Assembly: GCF_008123425.1 (NCBI RefSeq)
Contig: NZ_VSSS01000018.1
Coordinates: 34,082-98,081 of the forward strand
Origin: Bradyrhizobium rifense
Lineage (GTDB): Bacteria; Pseudomonadota; Alphaproteobacteria; Rhizobiales; Xanthobacteraceae
Direction: 5' to 3'
Length of the DNA stretch: 64,000 bases
In this document: piece after piece, positions 24,897-34,457 of the stretch
How the letters are laid out: each line of letters starts with the position of its first letter
Numbering within the stretch: the stretch's first letter is position 1
Position numbers and translations under genes: made by a program
The notes under the pieces: model-generated
Seen by the model: only the letters and a program-made list of their open reading frames with translations
Databases searched by the model: none
What the model was told of the DNA's origin: nothing

Positions 24897-27145
24897 TGAA
24901 CAGCGTGATTCTTTCTCGTCGTCGTGTCCTTGCAGGCGCCGGGGCACTGGTCGTCAGCTTCGGGGCGGCACATGCGATCGGGCAGGAAGGCAATACAGCG
25001 CAGGACATGCAGTCAGGAGCGCGCGTGTCCCCACCTGCGCCTTTGCCTGGGAGCCTCAAGGACGCACCTCTGCTCGATAGCTGGATCCGCATCGACGGCG
25101 ATGGCGGGATTACGGTGTTTACGGGCAAAGTCGAACTTGGCCAGGGCATCAAGACCTCACTTTTGCAAGTGGCCGCCGAGCAGCTGAGCGTTCCCCTGCA
25201 GGCGCTCAAACTACAGACGGCGGATACCGCCCTCACCCCGAACGAAGGATTCACCGCAGGCAGCCATTCGATGCAGGACAGCGGCACTGCCATCATGCAT
25301 GCTGCAGCACAGAGCCGGATCATCCTAGTCGGTGAAGCCGGCCGCCGGCTTGGGCTTCCGCCCGACCAACTCGAGGCCAAGGACGGGTTCGTGCAGGCCC
25401 CGGATGGGCGAAAGCTCTCGTACGGCGAGCTGGTCTCCGAGCAGATTTTGCATGTCCGGGCGCAGCCGAGTTCGCCGTTGAAGCACCCGAACAGCTTCAG
25501 CGTTATGAACACCCCCGTCCGTCGGGCGGATATTCCCGCAATGGTCACCGGCGCCCCCGCCTATGTCCAGGATATGCGTCCTCCGGGCATGGTCCATGCG
25601 CGTGTCGTCCGCCCGCCGAGCTACGAGGCCCAGCTTGTATCAGTGGACTCCGAGGCGGTCGAAAACGCGCCCGGCGTGCTTAAGGTCGTGCGGGATGGCA
25701 ATTTCCTCGCGGTGATCGCTGTCAGTGAGTACCAGGCGGTAAAAGCCATGCGACTTCTCGCTGCGGCAGCGCGCTGGGACGAGAAGTCGGCCTTGCCGAG
25801 GCTCTCCGACTTGCCGAATGCCATTCTCTCTCTTCCGTCCCAGGACTCCGAAATACTCAGGCAAGGTCAGCCTGAAAGCAGCAGCGGTGGGCGAAAACTC
25901 GAGGCCAAATACACCAAACCATATCATTCGCATGGCTCAATCGGACCTTCTTGTGCGATAGCTGAAGCCAGCGGCGACCAAGTGACCGTCTGGACCCACA
26001 CCCAGGGCGTGTTCCCCGACCGGGATGCCATCGCCGGGATGCTGCATCTTCCGAAGGAGAACGTCCGCTGCATCCATGCCGAAGGATCCGGCTGCTACGG
26101 ACACAACGGGGCGGACGATGCCGCAGGCGACGCGGCGCTCATTGCACGTGCCTACCCGAACGTGCCGGTGCGCGTTCAATGGATGCGTGAACAAGAGCAT
26201 GCGTGGGAGCCTTACGGACCGGCGATGGTGACCCATCTGGCCGCGTCCTTGGGCGACGACGGCTCGATCAGAGACTGGCAACACGAGGTCTGGAGCAACA
26301 CCCACTCCATGCGGCCCGGAGGCGCAGGCGCGCTGTTGGCGGCGCAGCATATGGCGGACCGGGTCCCGGCGCCGCCTCCAAAGCCGCTGCCGTTGCCAGA
26401 GGGAGGCGGAGATCGCAACGCGATACCGCTTTACAAATTCCCGAACGCGCGCGTCGTGCACCACTTCCTTCCCGCGATGCCGTTGCGGGTCTCCGCGCTT
26501 CGTGCGCTCGGCGCCTACATGAACGTGTTCTCAATCGAGAGCTTCATGGACGAGCTTGCGGAAGCCGTGGGCACCGATTCCGTTGAATTCCGACTCAAAC
26601 ACCTCGAGGATCAACGCGCTCGCGACACCGTGGCAAAAGCAGCGGAGAAATTCAATTGGAGCGCTTTCCAAAAGAGAGCCGGTCGGGGCCGCGGGTTCGG
26701 CTTCGCTCGCTACAAGAACCTGGCGGCTTATTGCGCGATTGCCGCCGAGGTCGAAGTCGATCGGGATAGCGGACGCGCCAAGCTGGTTCGGGCAGTTGCG
26801 GCGGTCGACAGCGGGCAGATCGTCAATCCCGACGGGCTGGTAAACCAAGTCGAAGGCGCCATCCTGCAGTCAACGAGCTGGACCCTTTACGAGAGCGTCA
26901 GCTTCGACGACACCCGCATCACCAGCATTGACTGGGCGACCTATCCGATCATGCGATTTGCACAGGTACCCGAGAGCATTGAAGTTCATCTGATCAACCG
27001 GCCGGGGCAGCCTTTTCTTGGAGCCGGCGAAACCGCCCAAGGCCCGGCGGCGGGTGCGGTGGCCAATGCCGTGGCGCATGCAATTGGCAAACGGATACGC
27101 GATCTCCCGCTTAGCGGCGAGCGAATTAGGCAGGCATCGATGTAA
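24896..27145 (+). CDS. molybdopterin-binding subunit, isoquinoline 1-oxidoreductase beta type
   Basis: A 749-residue Mo catalytic subunit. The N-terminus MNSVILSRRRVLAGAGALVV is a twin-arginine signal, so the complex works in the periplasm. Early segments (ITVFTGKVELGQGIKTSL, GSHSMQDSGTAI) and the C-terminal PFLGAGETAQGPAAGAVANA carry the cofactor contacts and the catalytic glutamate of the family. It hydroxylates N-heterocycles or oxidises aldehydes with water as oxygen source. The ATG at 24896 is chosen over GTG 24893. Substrate cannot be read from context. Complete length for the family. Confidence 0.92.
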   Translation: MNSVILSRRRVLAGAGALVVSFGAAHAIGQEGNTAQDMQSGARVSPPAPLPGSLKDAPLLDSWIRIDGDGGITVFTGKVELGQGIKTSLLQVAAEQLSVPLQALKLQTADTALTPNEGFTAGSHSMQDSGTAIMHAAAQSRIILVGEAGRRLGLPPDQLEAKDGFVQAPDGRKLSYGELVSEQILHVRAQPSSPLKHPNSFSVMNTPVRRADIPAMVTGAPAYVQDMRPPGMVHARVVRPPSYEAQLVSVDSEAVENAPGVLKVVRDGNFLAVIAVSEYQAVKAMRLLAAAARWDEKSALPRLSDLPNAILSLPSQDSEILRQGQPESSSGGRKLEAKYTKPYHSHGSIGPSCAIAEASGDQVTVWTHTQGVFPDRDAIAGMLHLPKENVRCIHAEGSGCYGHNGADDAAGDAALIARAYPNVPVRVQWMREQEHAWEPYGPAMVTHLAASLGDDGSIRDWQHEVWSNTHSMRPGGAGALLAAQHMADRVPAPPPKPLPLPEGGGDRNAIPLYKFPNARVVHHFLPAMPLRVSALRALGAYMNVFSIESFMDELAEAVGTDSVEFRLKHLEDQRARDTVAKAAEKFNWSAFQKRAGRGRGFGFARYKNLAAYCAIAAEVEVDRDSGRAKLVRAVAAVDSGQIVNPDGLVNQVEGAILQSTSWTLYESVSFDDTRITSIDWATYPIMRFAQVPESIEVHLINRPGQPFLGAGETAQGPAAGAVANAVAHAIGKRIRDLPLSGERIRQASM

Positions 27146-27406
27146 TAGAATGTACGCGGCATGCTCGGTTTGCAAGGCTCGCTTCGAATTCGATCTCTCT
27201 TCGTGGGCTCACGGTAACTCGCCGAATGGGCACACGCCTGGGGAGGTAGATCAGCCGTCTGAGCTGCCAACGCTACGAAACTTGCTCTGCGGCGCAAGGT
27301 CGGCCCTTGTCAATGGCTGGGCGGGGCCGTGCTCGATCTTCGAGCCTCTCGAGCAGGTTTGGCGAACGGGCCCAGTTCGTCCGAGCCTTCAGCGAATGTG
27401 CTTCAT

Positions 27407-27673
27407 CTACATGGACGGCGCGCTTACGCGCTGCCCTGCTTCGGCCGCCTCGTTCAACGCCAGGCAACGACGAGCACGCTCGATCTGCGCCGTGGAGGCC
27501 CTGTGACTACGGGCATACATCTCCGCCACCGCCGCCGAATACTTCGCAACGTAGTGTCTGACTTCTGAGCATGAAATCCGCTCGCCGGGACTTTGATGAT
27601 GAACGGCATACGCTTCAGAGTTCATCGTCATCAGGAACGGGGCGACGGCTGCGATCCCGCGCGTGACAGTCAT
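27407..27673 (-). CDS. small secreted hypothetical protein
   Basis: An 88-residue protein with a weak N-terminal hydrophobic segment (MTVTRGIAAVAPFLMTM, then SEAYA) that may be a signal peptide. The core SCSEVRHYVAKYSAAVAEMY is followed by STAQIERARRCLA, with two Cys that could pair. This Cys-helix-RRCL pattern recurs in short exported proteins of Bradyrhizobium. Start 27673 is the first ATG of the frame. Function unknown. Confidence 0.65.
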   Translation of the reverse strand: MTVTRGIAAVAPFLMTMNSEAYAVHHQSPGERISCSEVRHYVAKYSAAVAEMYARSHRASTAQIERARRCLALNEAAEAGQRVSAPSM

Positions 27674-27959
27674 TATTATCCCCAGTTGCCAACTTTATCG
27701 CACGGAGCTGGCCTGAATCGCTCTGATCGCGCAAATTAACTTTCGCGCAGAAGTGCAAGGTCTTGTGGAGTGTTGCCTTCTGCACACGCCAGAACCGTGG
27801 GTTCTGAGCGTTACGCTCGTGGCGCAGCCAATTCGTTGGCTTCTCTAGGACGGTGATGCGGCGGAAGAACCCTTGTTAATTCCGCCCACGTGCGTCCGTC
27901 AGCTTCGAGCTTGGTCGTAAATGGCTCGCCGATCGGCGTCGGGACCCCACGCCGATCAA

Positions 27960-28287
27960 CAATCAACCGCGCACTGAGCCTGTTCCCCTGGTTCTTGCGC
28001 GGCGCGGCGTGGACTCGACAACGACAGCGTCGTCATAAACGATATCGTCCTGCCATGGTGCCGCGAACAGAAGTTCGAAGTCACGCGCTCGCGCGCCTAT
28101 ACGAAGAAGGACGATCAAGCGTTCGTCGAGCAGAAGAATGGTGCAGTCGTCCGCCGCCTCATGGGCTATGGCCGTTTCGATGGTGTCGCGACCACGCGCT
28201 TGATAGGCGCTCTCCATCTATGAAGCGGCACGGCTTTGCGTCAACTTCTTCCAGACGTCGAGAAGGGCCGCGGAGGAGCTAAAGTGA
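27960..28287 (+). pseudogene. C-terminal remnant of an integrase-core (ISNCY/IS481-like) transposase
   Basis: Three frame fragments assemble into the end of a DDE integrase-core transposase. They are LFPWFLRG, then DNDSVVINDIVLPWCREQKF to the hallmark KKDDQAFVEQKNGAVVRRL, then IYEAARLCVNFFQTSRRA and a stop at 28285-28287. Frame changes occur near 28005 and 28215. The N-terminal two thirds are missing and no terminal repeats are seen. It is dead mobile DNA beside the periplasmic haem operon. Confidence 0.75.
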
Positions 28288-28360
28288 TCAAGCGTTATCA
28301 CCTCGACACCCTACGAGCGTGTGTTGGCACATCCCACGGTGACTGCGGCCGTGTTAGCAA

Positions 28361-30601
28361 TTAGTGCGCAAGGGGGTTCGGACGAAGCTGGAAGTGCACC
28401 ACTAGGGGACTCGACCGTGTGGCATCGGTCGTTCCCGGCGCGCCTGGATGGAGCGCGTCAATGCCCTCGATATGAACCGGGGTGCGGTTGCCGGACGTCA
28501 CCCACAACCCGCGCCCCTTCCAGCCCGCGGTGGGATCATCGATCCGCCCGTCGATCTGCTTGGCGAAGAACCCCATCGGATAAGGAACGCGCAGCTCGAC
28601 GAAGCGGCCATTCACCAGCGCATGCAGTGAATCGGACTGGTTGCCCGTTGCGATCGGGGTATTGGCACCTAACCCGAGGATGTCATGCTGATCGACCCAA
28701 AGATAATACGGGTTCTCTGCCGCAGCCGTATCGCCCTGTAGCGGCGGTCCCGGCAACGGATAGAAGCTCCAGCCTTCGGGGCATCTGTCACCCTGCTCCG
28801 CTCCGGGACCGTTCAGCGGACCTTTGCATTTGCGGCGATCGAAGCTGCCGATATGGCCGCTGTCGAGCGGGACCCACACGATGCCGTCACGATCAACATC
28901 CATGCCGCGGATGCCATAGCCGGGTAGTGGCACTCTGTAGACCTCGGATAATGCGGTGTCAGGCGGATTTGACCCAGGATCGACGCGAATGATGTAGCCA
29001 GGATGCGGAAGGCTCGAGCCCCAGATCGAACCATCCAGCAGACTCGCCGAAATGCCGTAGAGACCGAGCGGAATGCGCGTATCCTTGCTTGCATCAACCG
29101 GCTGGCCGGGCTCGTTGTAGCCTTCGTCGCGCCTGCCATTGCCGTTGGTGTCGACCACGAGCGCCGTCCAGCCCTGCGCGGCCGCCGCGTCTCGATCCGA
29201 CCAAAACCTCCTGGTATTCACCCATCCGACGACTGCGTTCTTGCCTTGCGTGTTGTTGCTGAACCAAAGCGTATTCGCTTCGTCCTCGGCGAAGTTCAGA
29301 TGCTGGGTGCCGAAACAGGTGTCGATGAATGTGAACTTCCCGGTGTGAGGGTCGTAGACCGTCACTTGCCGAGAGTTCTGGCTGAATCCCTCCGGCCTCG
29401 CCGTGAGCGGATAGAGCTGGGCTGAACGAAGCGGCGAATCTTTACCGCAATAGACGGGCACTTCCGCCGGCGGCCGCGTTTGCGCCGTGAAATAAATGCG
29501 GCCATCGCGGTCCATCGCTGGCGAATGGGCATTGACCTGGCTGTCCCATACTTGCTCGCGTCCGAAGTAGGGTGAAGATGCAAACACGGGGTTGGCCAAT
29601 GCCGAGCTTGGAGTGCTCTCGGGTTCGCGGACCGGCACGTCGACGACGGTCTTGACGTCGTGCACGGGATCGAGCACCGGCATCGTATTGCTGCTGAGCT
29701 CGGTCGCACCATAAAGTGGGCCGTTCGCATTCACCGTCGGCTGCCGCTTGTCCGTTGCCACGAGGTCATGCAGGTAGTGCTTCGGATCGAGCCAGTCGCG
29801 TATCGTGACGACGAGATTGCGCTCGAGGCCGATCGGTCGCGACGGTGCAGTTTTTGGAACCTCGCCCGCCTTGATGCGATCGCTCCAGTCCGCAAGCGCA
29901 GCGAGGTGGCCACCGTCCGGCGTCAACAGCCGACCCATCGTGCGCACCATGGTTGTCCCGCCGGGCCCGGATTGCAGTCGTCGCGCCCATGCCGCAACAC
30001 TCGAGCCAAGATGATCGAACTCCGGCGGGACGCTGCGTGTGGCATAGTTCCCGATCTGATGACAATTGCCGCAACCGTTGGTCTTGATGACGTCGAGCCA
30101 TTGATCGCGGGTCTTGAATTCACGGGGAATGCCGTTGCCATTGGCACCCGTGCCGGGAAATTTCTCCGCACCCGGCGGCTTGAACAGCGAGAACCAATAT
30201 ATCGCGGGATAGTATTGCGCTGCTGCAGCACGATCGGGCGCGATCACCGCGTCCAGCTTCAGCCGTTGGCCTCTCTCACTGCTGACCTTCGATGAGTCGA
30301 CGAGACCATAGCCGCGGACCCAGACCTGGTAGTGGGCCGCCGGAAGATCCGGAATGATGAAGCGTCCCGCATCGTCGGTCACGACGATCTTGGCGAAGCG
30401 CGTGCCGAGATCCCTGGTCTCGGCGATAACCCAAACGCCGCCTTCCGGTCCATTCGCGCTTCTGGCGACGCCACCGATGTCGGTCGCGCCGATGTCGACC
30501 GGCGGTGCATCCTGGCGAATCGGTTGTGCCAACACGGACGCCGGAGGCATGAATAGTTGCACGAAAACGACCGCTGCAAACAACCCAACCTGCACTTTCA
30601 T
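28361..30601 (-). CDS. periplasmic haem protein with carboxypeptidase-regulatory domain and beta-propeller
   Basis: A 746-residue exported protein. A signal peptide (MKVQVGLFAAVVFVQLFM to VLA) is followed by a carboxypeptidase-regulatory-like beta-sandwich (residues about 40-120: GGVWVIAETRDLGTRFAKIV). A c-type haem site CGNCHQ lies near residue 177. A long propeller-like region follows, with segments such as GRIYFTAQTRPPAEVPVYCG and IWGSSLPHPGYIIRVDPGS. It follows a cytochrome c gene by 8 nt on the same strand, so electrons probably flow between them. The enzymatic activity is unknown; some relatives are annotated as virginiamycin-B-lyase-like propellers. Confidence 0.85.
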   Translation of the reverse strand: MKVQVGLFAAVVFVQLFMPPASVLAQPIRQDAPPVDIGATDIGGVARSANGPEGGVWVIAETRDLGTRFAKIVVTDDAGRFIIPDLPAAHYQVWVRGYGLVDSSKVSSERGQRLKLDAVIAPDRAAAAQYYPAIYWFSLFKPPGAEKFPGTGANGNGIPREFKTRDQWLDVIKTNGCGNCHQIGNYATRSVPPEFDHLGSSVAAWARRLQSGPGGTTMVRTMGRLLTPDGGHLAALADWSDRIKAGEVPKTAPSRPIGLERNLVVTIRDWLDPKHYLHDLVATDKRQPTVNANGPLYGATELSSNTMPVLDPVHDVKTVVDVPVREPESTPSSALANPVFASSPYFGREQVWDSQVNAHSPAMDRDGRIYFTAQTRPPAEVPVYCGKDSPLRSAQLYPLTARPEGFSQNSRQVTVYDPHTGKFTFIDTCFGTQHLNFAEDEANTLWFSNNTQGKNAVVGWVNTRRFWSDRDAAAAQGWTALVVDTNGNGRRDEGYNEPGQPVDASKDTRIPLGLYGISASLLDGSIWGSSLPHPGYIIRVDPGSNPPDTALSEVYRVPLPGYGIRGMDVDRDGIVWVPLDSGHIGSFDRRKCKGPLNGPGAEQGDRCPEGWSFYPLPGPPLQGDTAAAENPYYLWVDQHDILGLGANTPIATGNQSDSLHALVNGRFVELRVPYPMGFFAKQIDGRIDDPTAGWKGRGLWVTSGNRTPVHIEGIDALHPGAPGTTDATRSSPLVVHFQLRPNPLAH

Positions 30602-30609
30602 AAGCGCCT

Positions 30610-31053
30610 CTACTTCTGGGCTGCCAAATAGGCGATGAGATCGTCAAGCTCGGAATCCGGAACGCCTTGGAACACTGACATTTTGTTGCCGGGAATCGTC
30701 AGACCGGGGGCAACCACGAAAGAGGCAACAGCGTCCGGACTCCAAGTCCAGGTCGCCTCTGTGACAAATTCCGGCGAATACTCGTATCCAGGCGCGGTGG
30801 CGGCCTTGCGCTCCGTGATGCCGAACAGATTGGGTCCGAAACGATTTCGTTCGCCCCTGCCAATGGTGTGACAGAGCGCGCACTCGCGCTCGAAGATTGC
30901 TGCACCTTTGACCGAATCGCCAGCGGCGAACGCGGGGCCCGGGCCGAACACGGCTGCGGCAGACAATAGCGTGAGAAAGCGACGGGTAAGGCACAATGAC
31001 TTGGGCACGGGCGCTGCTCGCGTTCCGATCCGGGCAACAACACGTAAGAGCAC
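30610..31053 (-). CDS. class I cytochrome c
   Basis: A monohaem cytochrome of 147 residues from GTG 31053 or about 132 from GTG 31008. The signal sequence is RRFLTLLSAAAVFGPGPAFA. The haem site is CALCH, preceded by GAAIFERE, and the Met ligand is probably in PGNKMSVFQGV near residue 125. This matches the c2/c550 class (FGPNLFGITERKAA). It is the first gene of an operon with the haem-propeller protein and is divergent from a hemerythrin gene. It shuttles electrons in the periplasm. Confidence 0.9.
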   Translation of the reverse strand: MLLRVVARIGTRAAPVPKSLCLTRRFLTLLSAAAVFGPGPAFAAGDSVKGAAIFERECALCHTIGRGERNRFGPNLFGITERKAATAPGYEYSPEFVTEATWTWSPDAVASFVVAPGLTIPGNKMSVFQGVPDSELDDLIAYLAAQK

Positions 31054-31174
31054 AGCCGGTTCCTGGTGCCGCCGATAATCCAGGAACTACACTATGCCAA
31101 GCCGGGTTGGATGGTGACTACCGCGATTATGCCCTCAAGGCACGGCGCCGCTCCTCTAATAGGAAGCCCGACAG

Positions 31175-31864
31175 ATGAAGCCGATCTTCGATCGTCGAAA
31201 GCTCGTTCGCGCCGCACCGGGATTATTGATCGCCAACGCTTGCCAACAACTGGATCGCGCCCATGCCGAGGAAGCGCATCAGGTGAAGGCGGTCACGCCG
31301 CCCGAAGACCTGATGCGGGAGCACGGCGTACTCAATCGCGTGTTGCTGGTGTACGAGGCCACGTTGCAACACTTTGCTCGTGGCGATGATTTCGATGTTG
31401 GCATCCTGGCACGTGCGGCAGCCATCGTTCACGAATTTGTCGAGGACTATCACGAGCGCAACGAGGAACAACAGGTGTTTCCGCGCTTTCGCAAAGCCGG
31501 GCAGATGAACGAGCTCGTCAATGTGCTCTATCAGCAGCATCAGGCGGGCCGCCGTCTCACCGACACAATTCTCGACCTGGTGCCGGCAAGCCGGGCGGCT
31601 GGCGAAAACAGGGACCGACTGATAGCCAGCGTGCAGAGCTTCATTTCCATGTACCGACCCCACGAGGCGCGGGAGGACACCGAATTGTTTCCGAAGCTGC
31701 GCGGTATCCTCTCCGCGCACGAGTTCGATGCCATGGCGGAGGATTTCGAACGCGACGAGCGGCGCAAATTCGGTGAGGATGGATTCGAAAAGTATGTGGC
31801 GCAGGTAGCGACGCTGGAACAGGCGCTCGGGATCCACGATCTAGCCCGGCTCACACCTATCTGA
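31175..31864 (+). CDS. hemerythrin (HHE) domain protein
   Basis: A 229-residue protein with a hemerythrin-like four-helix bundle at residues about 45-185. Metal ligands fit EHGVLNRVL, HEFVEDYHERNEEQQVF, YQQHQAGRRLTD and YRPHEAREDTELF, the H...HxxxE...H...HxxxD pattern of a di-iron site. The N-terminus (DRRKLVRAAPGLLIANAC) may be a twin-arginine-like export or lipoprotein signal. Members bind O2 or NO or sense oxygen. It is divergent from the cytochrome c operon, so the two may be co-regulated. Confidence 0.88.
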   Translation: MKPIFDRRKLVRAAPGLLIANACQQLDRAHAEEAHQVKAVTPPEDLMREHGVLNRVLLVYEATLQHFARGDDFDVGILARAAAIVHEFVEDYHERNEEQQVFPRFRKAGQMNELVNVLYQQHQAGRRLTDTILDLVPASRAAGENRDRLIASVQSFISMYRPHEAREDTELFPKLRGILSAHEFDAMAEDFERDERRKFGEDGFEKYVAQVATLEQALGIHDLARLTPI

Positions 31865-32434
31865 CCGTGACGCCCCCCAAAAGAGTGAGCGGGACTCAGC
31901 GATGCGCAAGGAGCTGTAAGGAGGCCCAATTTTGGCGCCGGCCTCTTCTCACCAAGTAGAAGTGGACTGCGACCGAAGTTCGTGTTGTGTTTTTCGAATG
32001 GTTTCGCGGCTTTGCGGCTCATTGATGAGCGTAGATTATTCGCAATGGTCGCACCCGAACTCAAGTTGCCGTTCGAGCCGGTGCATGAAGAACCTCCGGT
32101 TCGACTATGACAGCTAGGCCACTGAAGTTCCGCGTGAAAGCGACCAACAAGAGTTCAAACATTCCTAGCGAATCGAGTCCCGTGGCGGTTCAGCGCACTG
32201 CTGGATAACGCATACATTGATGCGTACGTCCGGGTCACGGGGCCGCCAACAGGCTCGCCCTCGTCCGGCTTAGCTTACTCAAATTAGCGGGGGCCGTGCG
32301 ACCGGTGAGCCAGTCGCAGTGACAGAGAGAGGTTATTCCGGTCATACGGTTGCGCCATTAGCTCTCAAGCTGTTCGCTGGAGACGATCTCGATGCCGAAA
32401 CTGTACACGCCCTTATAATTGTGTACCGACGAAG
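31865..32434. other. intergenic, no gene recognised
   Basis: About 570 bp between convergent genes. A 33-codon frame starts at 32107 but lacks a ribosome site. No repeats or structures stood out. Confidence 0.5.
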
Positions 32435-32692
32435 TCAAATTCCGAATCGAGGTGACGCCGAGATCAGGCAGGATCTGAGCGCCACACTGATCTCGCACCG
32501 GTTGCGGTCGGCCTCGGTGGTATTGTCCTCCGGCAGCGGTCCCACGGGGGACACCGGCGGCGCCGGCATGACGACGATTTCAGTCTCAGGCTTCCAGTTC
32601 AGCGTCAGATCGAGATCGCCGGGGAAGATCTGCCAGCGCGAACCATCGTCGAGCTCGACCATGTGGCTCTCAGAGTGCGATCTGATCCTCAT
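32435..32692 (-). CDS. SHSESH-type hypothetical protein, probably C-terminally altered
   Basis: An 85-residue protein whose first 40 residues (MRIRSHSESHMVELDDGSRW, QIFPGDLDLTLNWKPETE) are nearly identical to the gene at 57882-58127. After that point the two proteins differ completely: this one becomes Pro-rich, then ends in a Cys-containing tail with no counterpart. The conserved half looks like a small beta domain. A deletion or frameshift replaced the original C-terminus, so this copy may be inactive. It lies downstream of the glycine-zipper gene on the same strand. Confidence 0.6.
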   Translation of the reverse strand: MRIRSHSESHMVELDDGSRWQIFPGDLDLTLNWKPETEIVVMPAPPVSPVGPLPEDNTTEADRNRCEISVALRSCLISASPRFGI

Positions 32693-32715
32693 CGCGCAGC
32701 CCGGATGCCCGCGCG

Positions 32716-32937
32716 CTACTTCTGGCCCGACGGCGCCTGGGCGTTCGAGTTATTCGGGTTCTGCTTGTTCGCTTCGTGATGGCCCACCGCGCATCCCGCC
32801 GCGGCGCCCAGCTTGCCATGGCCGGCCATGTGTCCAGCAACACCACCGACGATGGCGCCCTTGATGCATCCTTTGGCTTCCGCCGGTGACGCCAAGGCGA
32901 GAGCGGACAGGCAGGCGATGGCCAAGATCGTTTTCAT
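32716..32937 (-). CDS. small glycine-zipper exported protein
   Basis: A 73-residue protein with a signal peptide (MKTILAIACLSALALASPAEA) and a glycine-zipper segment (GAIVGGVAGHMAGHGKLGAA) flanked by two Cys. The tail is Asn/Gln-rich (NKQNPNNSNAQ). GGAG lies 7 nt before the ATG at 32937. Glycine-zipper proteins of this size sit in or on the outer membrane, as in the Rickettsia 17-kDa antigen fold. Function unknown. Confidence 0.75.
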   Translation of the reverse strand: MKTILAIACLSALALASPAEAKGCIKGAIVGGVAGHMAGHGKLGAAAGCAVGHHEANKQNPNNSNAQAPSGQK

Positions 32938-33264
32938 GATTGTTCTCCGAGGTAAGAAGATTCGGGGATTCAAGTCGCATGGAGGATCGCCGTTCCGCTC
33001 GGATCGCGGATGGTCGCGGAAATGCACCGTTCGCAGGAGCGGAAACTCCCAGACATCCCTCGCCCGCCGCACCTGGAGTGCCTGCTCGTCCGTGGGCCGC
33101 CGTGCCAGAGGTGGTGCTCGGCCCCGAGGGCGGCCGCCCTCTCTTGATGCGCCTGCCTCGCTCGACCCAAGGCCTCCTCCGCCTTGCGATCGCCAGCCAG
33201 AGGTGCGCTCGACGCAAGGCGCGCGATGGAACGGCCAAAACCTTCGGCCGTTCGCAGACTGGGC

Positions 33265-33533
33265 GCGGTCGCCGGCGCGGACCTTGGCCTTGGTTTATCG
33301 AGACTCTGTGATGCCGCCGCGTTTCCCGCGCCAAATAGGCGTTTCAACGGCTCTTTTGGGACGACGCATCAATCCCGTGAGAGCGGTTGGCGAACGTCTC
33401 GTCCGCCCGAGCGGACGTCCTGCTGCTGCGGCGGAGTCAGCTCGACATCGCGTCGGCAAAAATCCGCGAGGCGCCGAATGTGAGACCAATTCACACTCTC
33501 CGACGCGGTAACGGGCTACGATGCGGCCTCGGC
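33265..33533 (-). repeat. long inverted repeat, copy 1 (partner 56467-56730)
   Basis: About 265 bp whose reverse complement aligns along its whole length with 56467-56730, roughly four fifths identical by eye. Both copies contain a frame with RIVA.Y.VG.CEL and one with LMRRPKRA(V/L)ETPIW. Indels of non-multiples of three separate the copies, so the element is probably not coding now. Confidence 0.75.
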
Positions 33534-33569
33534 CCCTGGCTAATGAGATCTCGGCGGGCATTCCGAACA

Positions 33570-33663
33570 TGCGGTACTTCGCCGGAATGCGGCGTCTGAA
33601 CCAATAGACGTTCGAGCGCGGATTCTTCCAAGGGCCGATCACGACAAGCCTCACGGTGACCAC
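33570..33663 (-). pseudogene. N-terminal fragment of a tyrosine recombinase / phage integrase
   Basis: A frame from 33663 begins MVTVRLVVIGPWKNPRSNVY and continues WFRRRIPAKYR, matching the DUF6538-type N-terminus of phage integrases (YYFRRRVP..YR). The rest of the recombinase is missing: the frame runs directly into repeat copy 1. It is a truncated integrase at a rearrangement boundary. Confidence 0.55.
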
Positions 33664-33887
33664 TCCTGTGTACCACCGGGTCTTTTCGGAAAGCCTTACT
33701 TTGAAGGTAAACGCGGCGTTTCAGGCGCTTGCGCGAGTCCTCGGCGGAGAGAGTGGGACTCCCTCCCCCGATGCCGCGAGTGCCAGAAAACCGCCGAAAG
33801 CCCCTGTCGGCTTCTCGTCGGCGGGTCGACTCGGATGCGGTGGCCCGAATTCATCCGGGCTCTTGCGTTTCTTCGGCTGCAACAAGC

Positions 33888-34091
33888 TCAGCTTCTGCTC
33901 GAAGCCCTCTCGGCCGCCGCCGACGTTGCGGTCGGTATCGACGCAAAAAGCAGAAGTTCTTTTTTGTAACTGTAGACGGCCCATTTGTCGGGGCGGTCCG
34001 CGGTAATCTCGATCTCCGGCAGACCGACCTGCATCTCGGTTATGGCGCGCTGGCGCAAAATCCGGAACGCCCGGTTCAACGTGAATGCCAT
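33888..34091 (-). CDS. small hypothetical protein
   Basis: A 67-residue protein: MAFTLNRAFRILRQRAITEM, then GLPEIEITADRPDKWAVYSY and KKELLLFA. The start at 34091 has GAGG 5 nt upstream. The first 45 residues read as a plausible folded domain; the Ala/Ser-rich tail may reflect a late frameshift. No family recognised. Confidence 0.45.
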   Translation of the reverse strand: MAFTLNRAFRILRQRAITEMQVGLPEIEITADRPDKWAVYSYKKELLLFASIPTATSAAAERASSRS

Positions 34092-34457
34092 TTGATCCTC
34101 GCTGGCTCGGCATGCTGCGAATCGAGACGATGGAGCGAATCGCTGGCGGATGGTGGTTGAGCCAATCCCGGACGCAAGGATTCGGCGGGACCGCTCCGAC
34201 CGTCCATCTCGGTTGACTTCGAGGTGAATTGAGCGATGGACCGACCTATTCAACGACGCCCCTCGACCATCAAGGCAGGCGTGCAGTACCTGCACGACGT
34301 CGGCCTTCTTCGGTCGCGGCGTCGGCTTTGAGCGATGCTCGTCTGCTTCAGGTGGGATGCCGCTGCGGGCCAGGAGCGGGCACGCCCTCTGGCTTGGCGG
34401 ACGGTCGTTCGGCTCCAGAAGGGATGCAGCTGTTCCAGCGAATGGCTCGCCAGGGAA
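34092..34457. other. intergenic, no gene recognised
   Basis: About 365 bp. Several short frames are open, but none has a ribosome site or familiar sequence. Confidence 0.5.

Noticed and set aside
27150..27506. Possible zinc-ribbon protein starting MYAACSVCKARFEFD
   Set aside because: No ribosome site, start follows directly on the Mo subunit stop, and the frame runs antisense into the better supported gene at 27407-27673.
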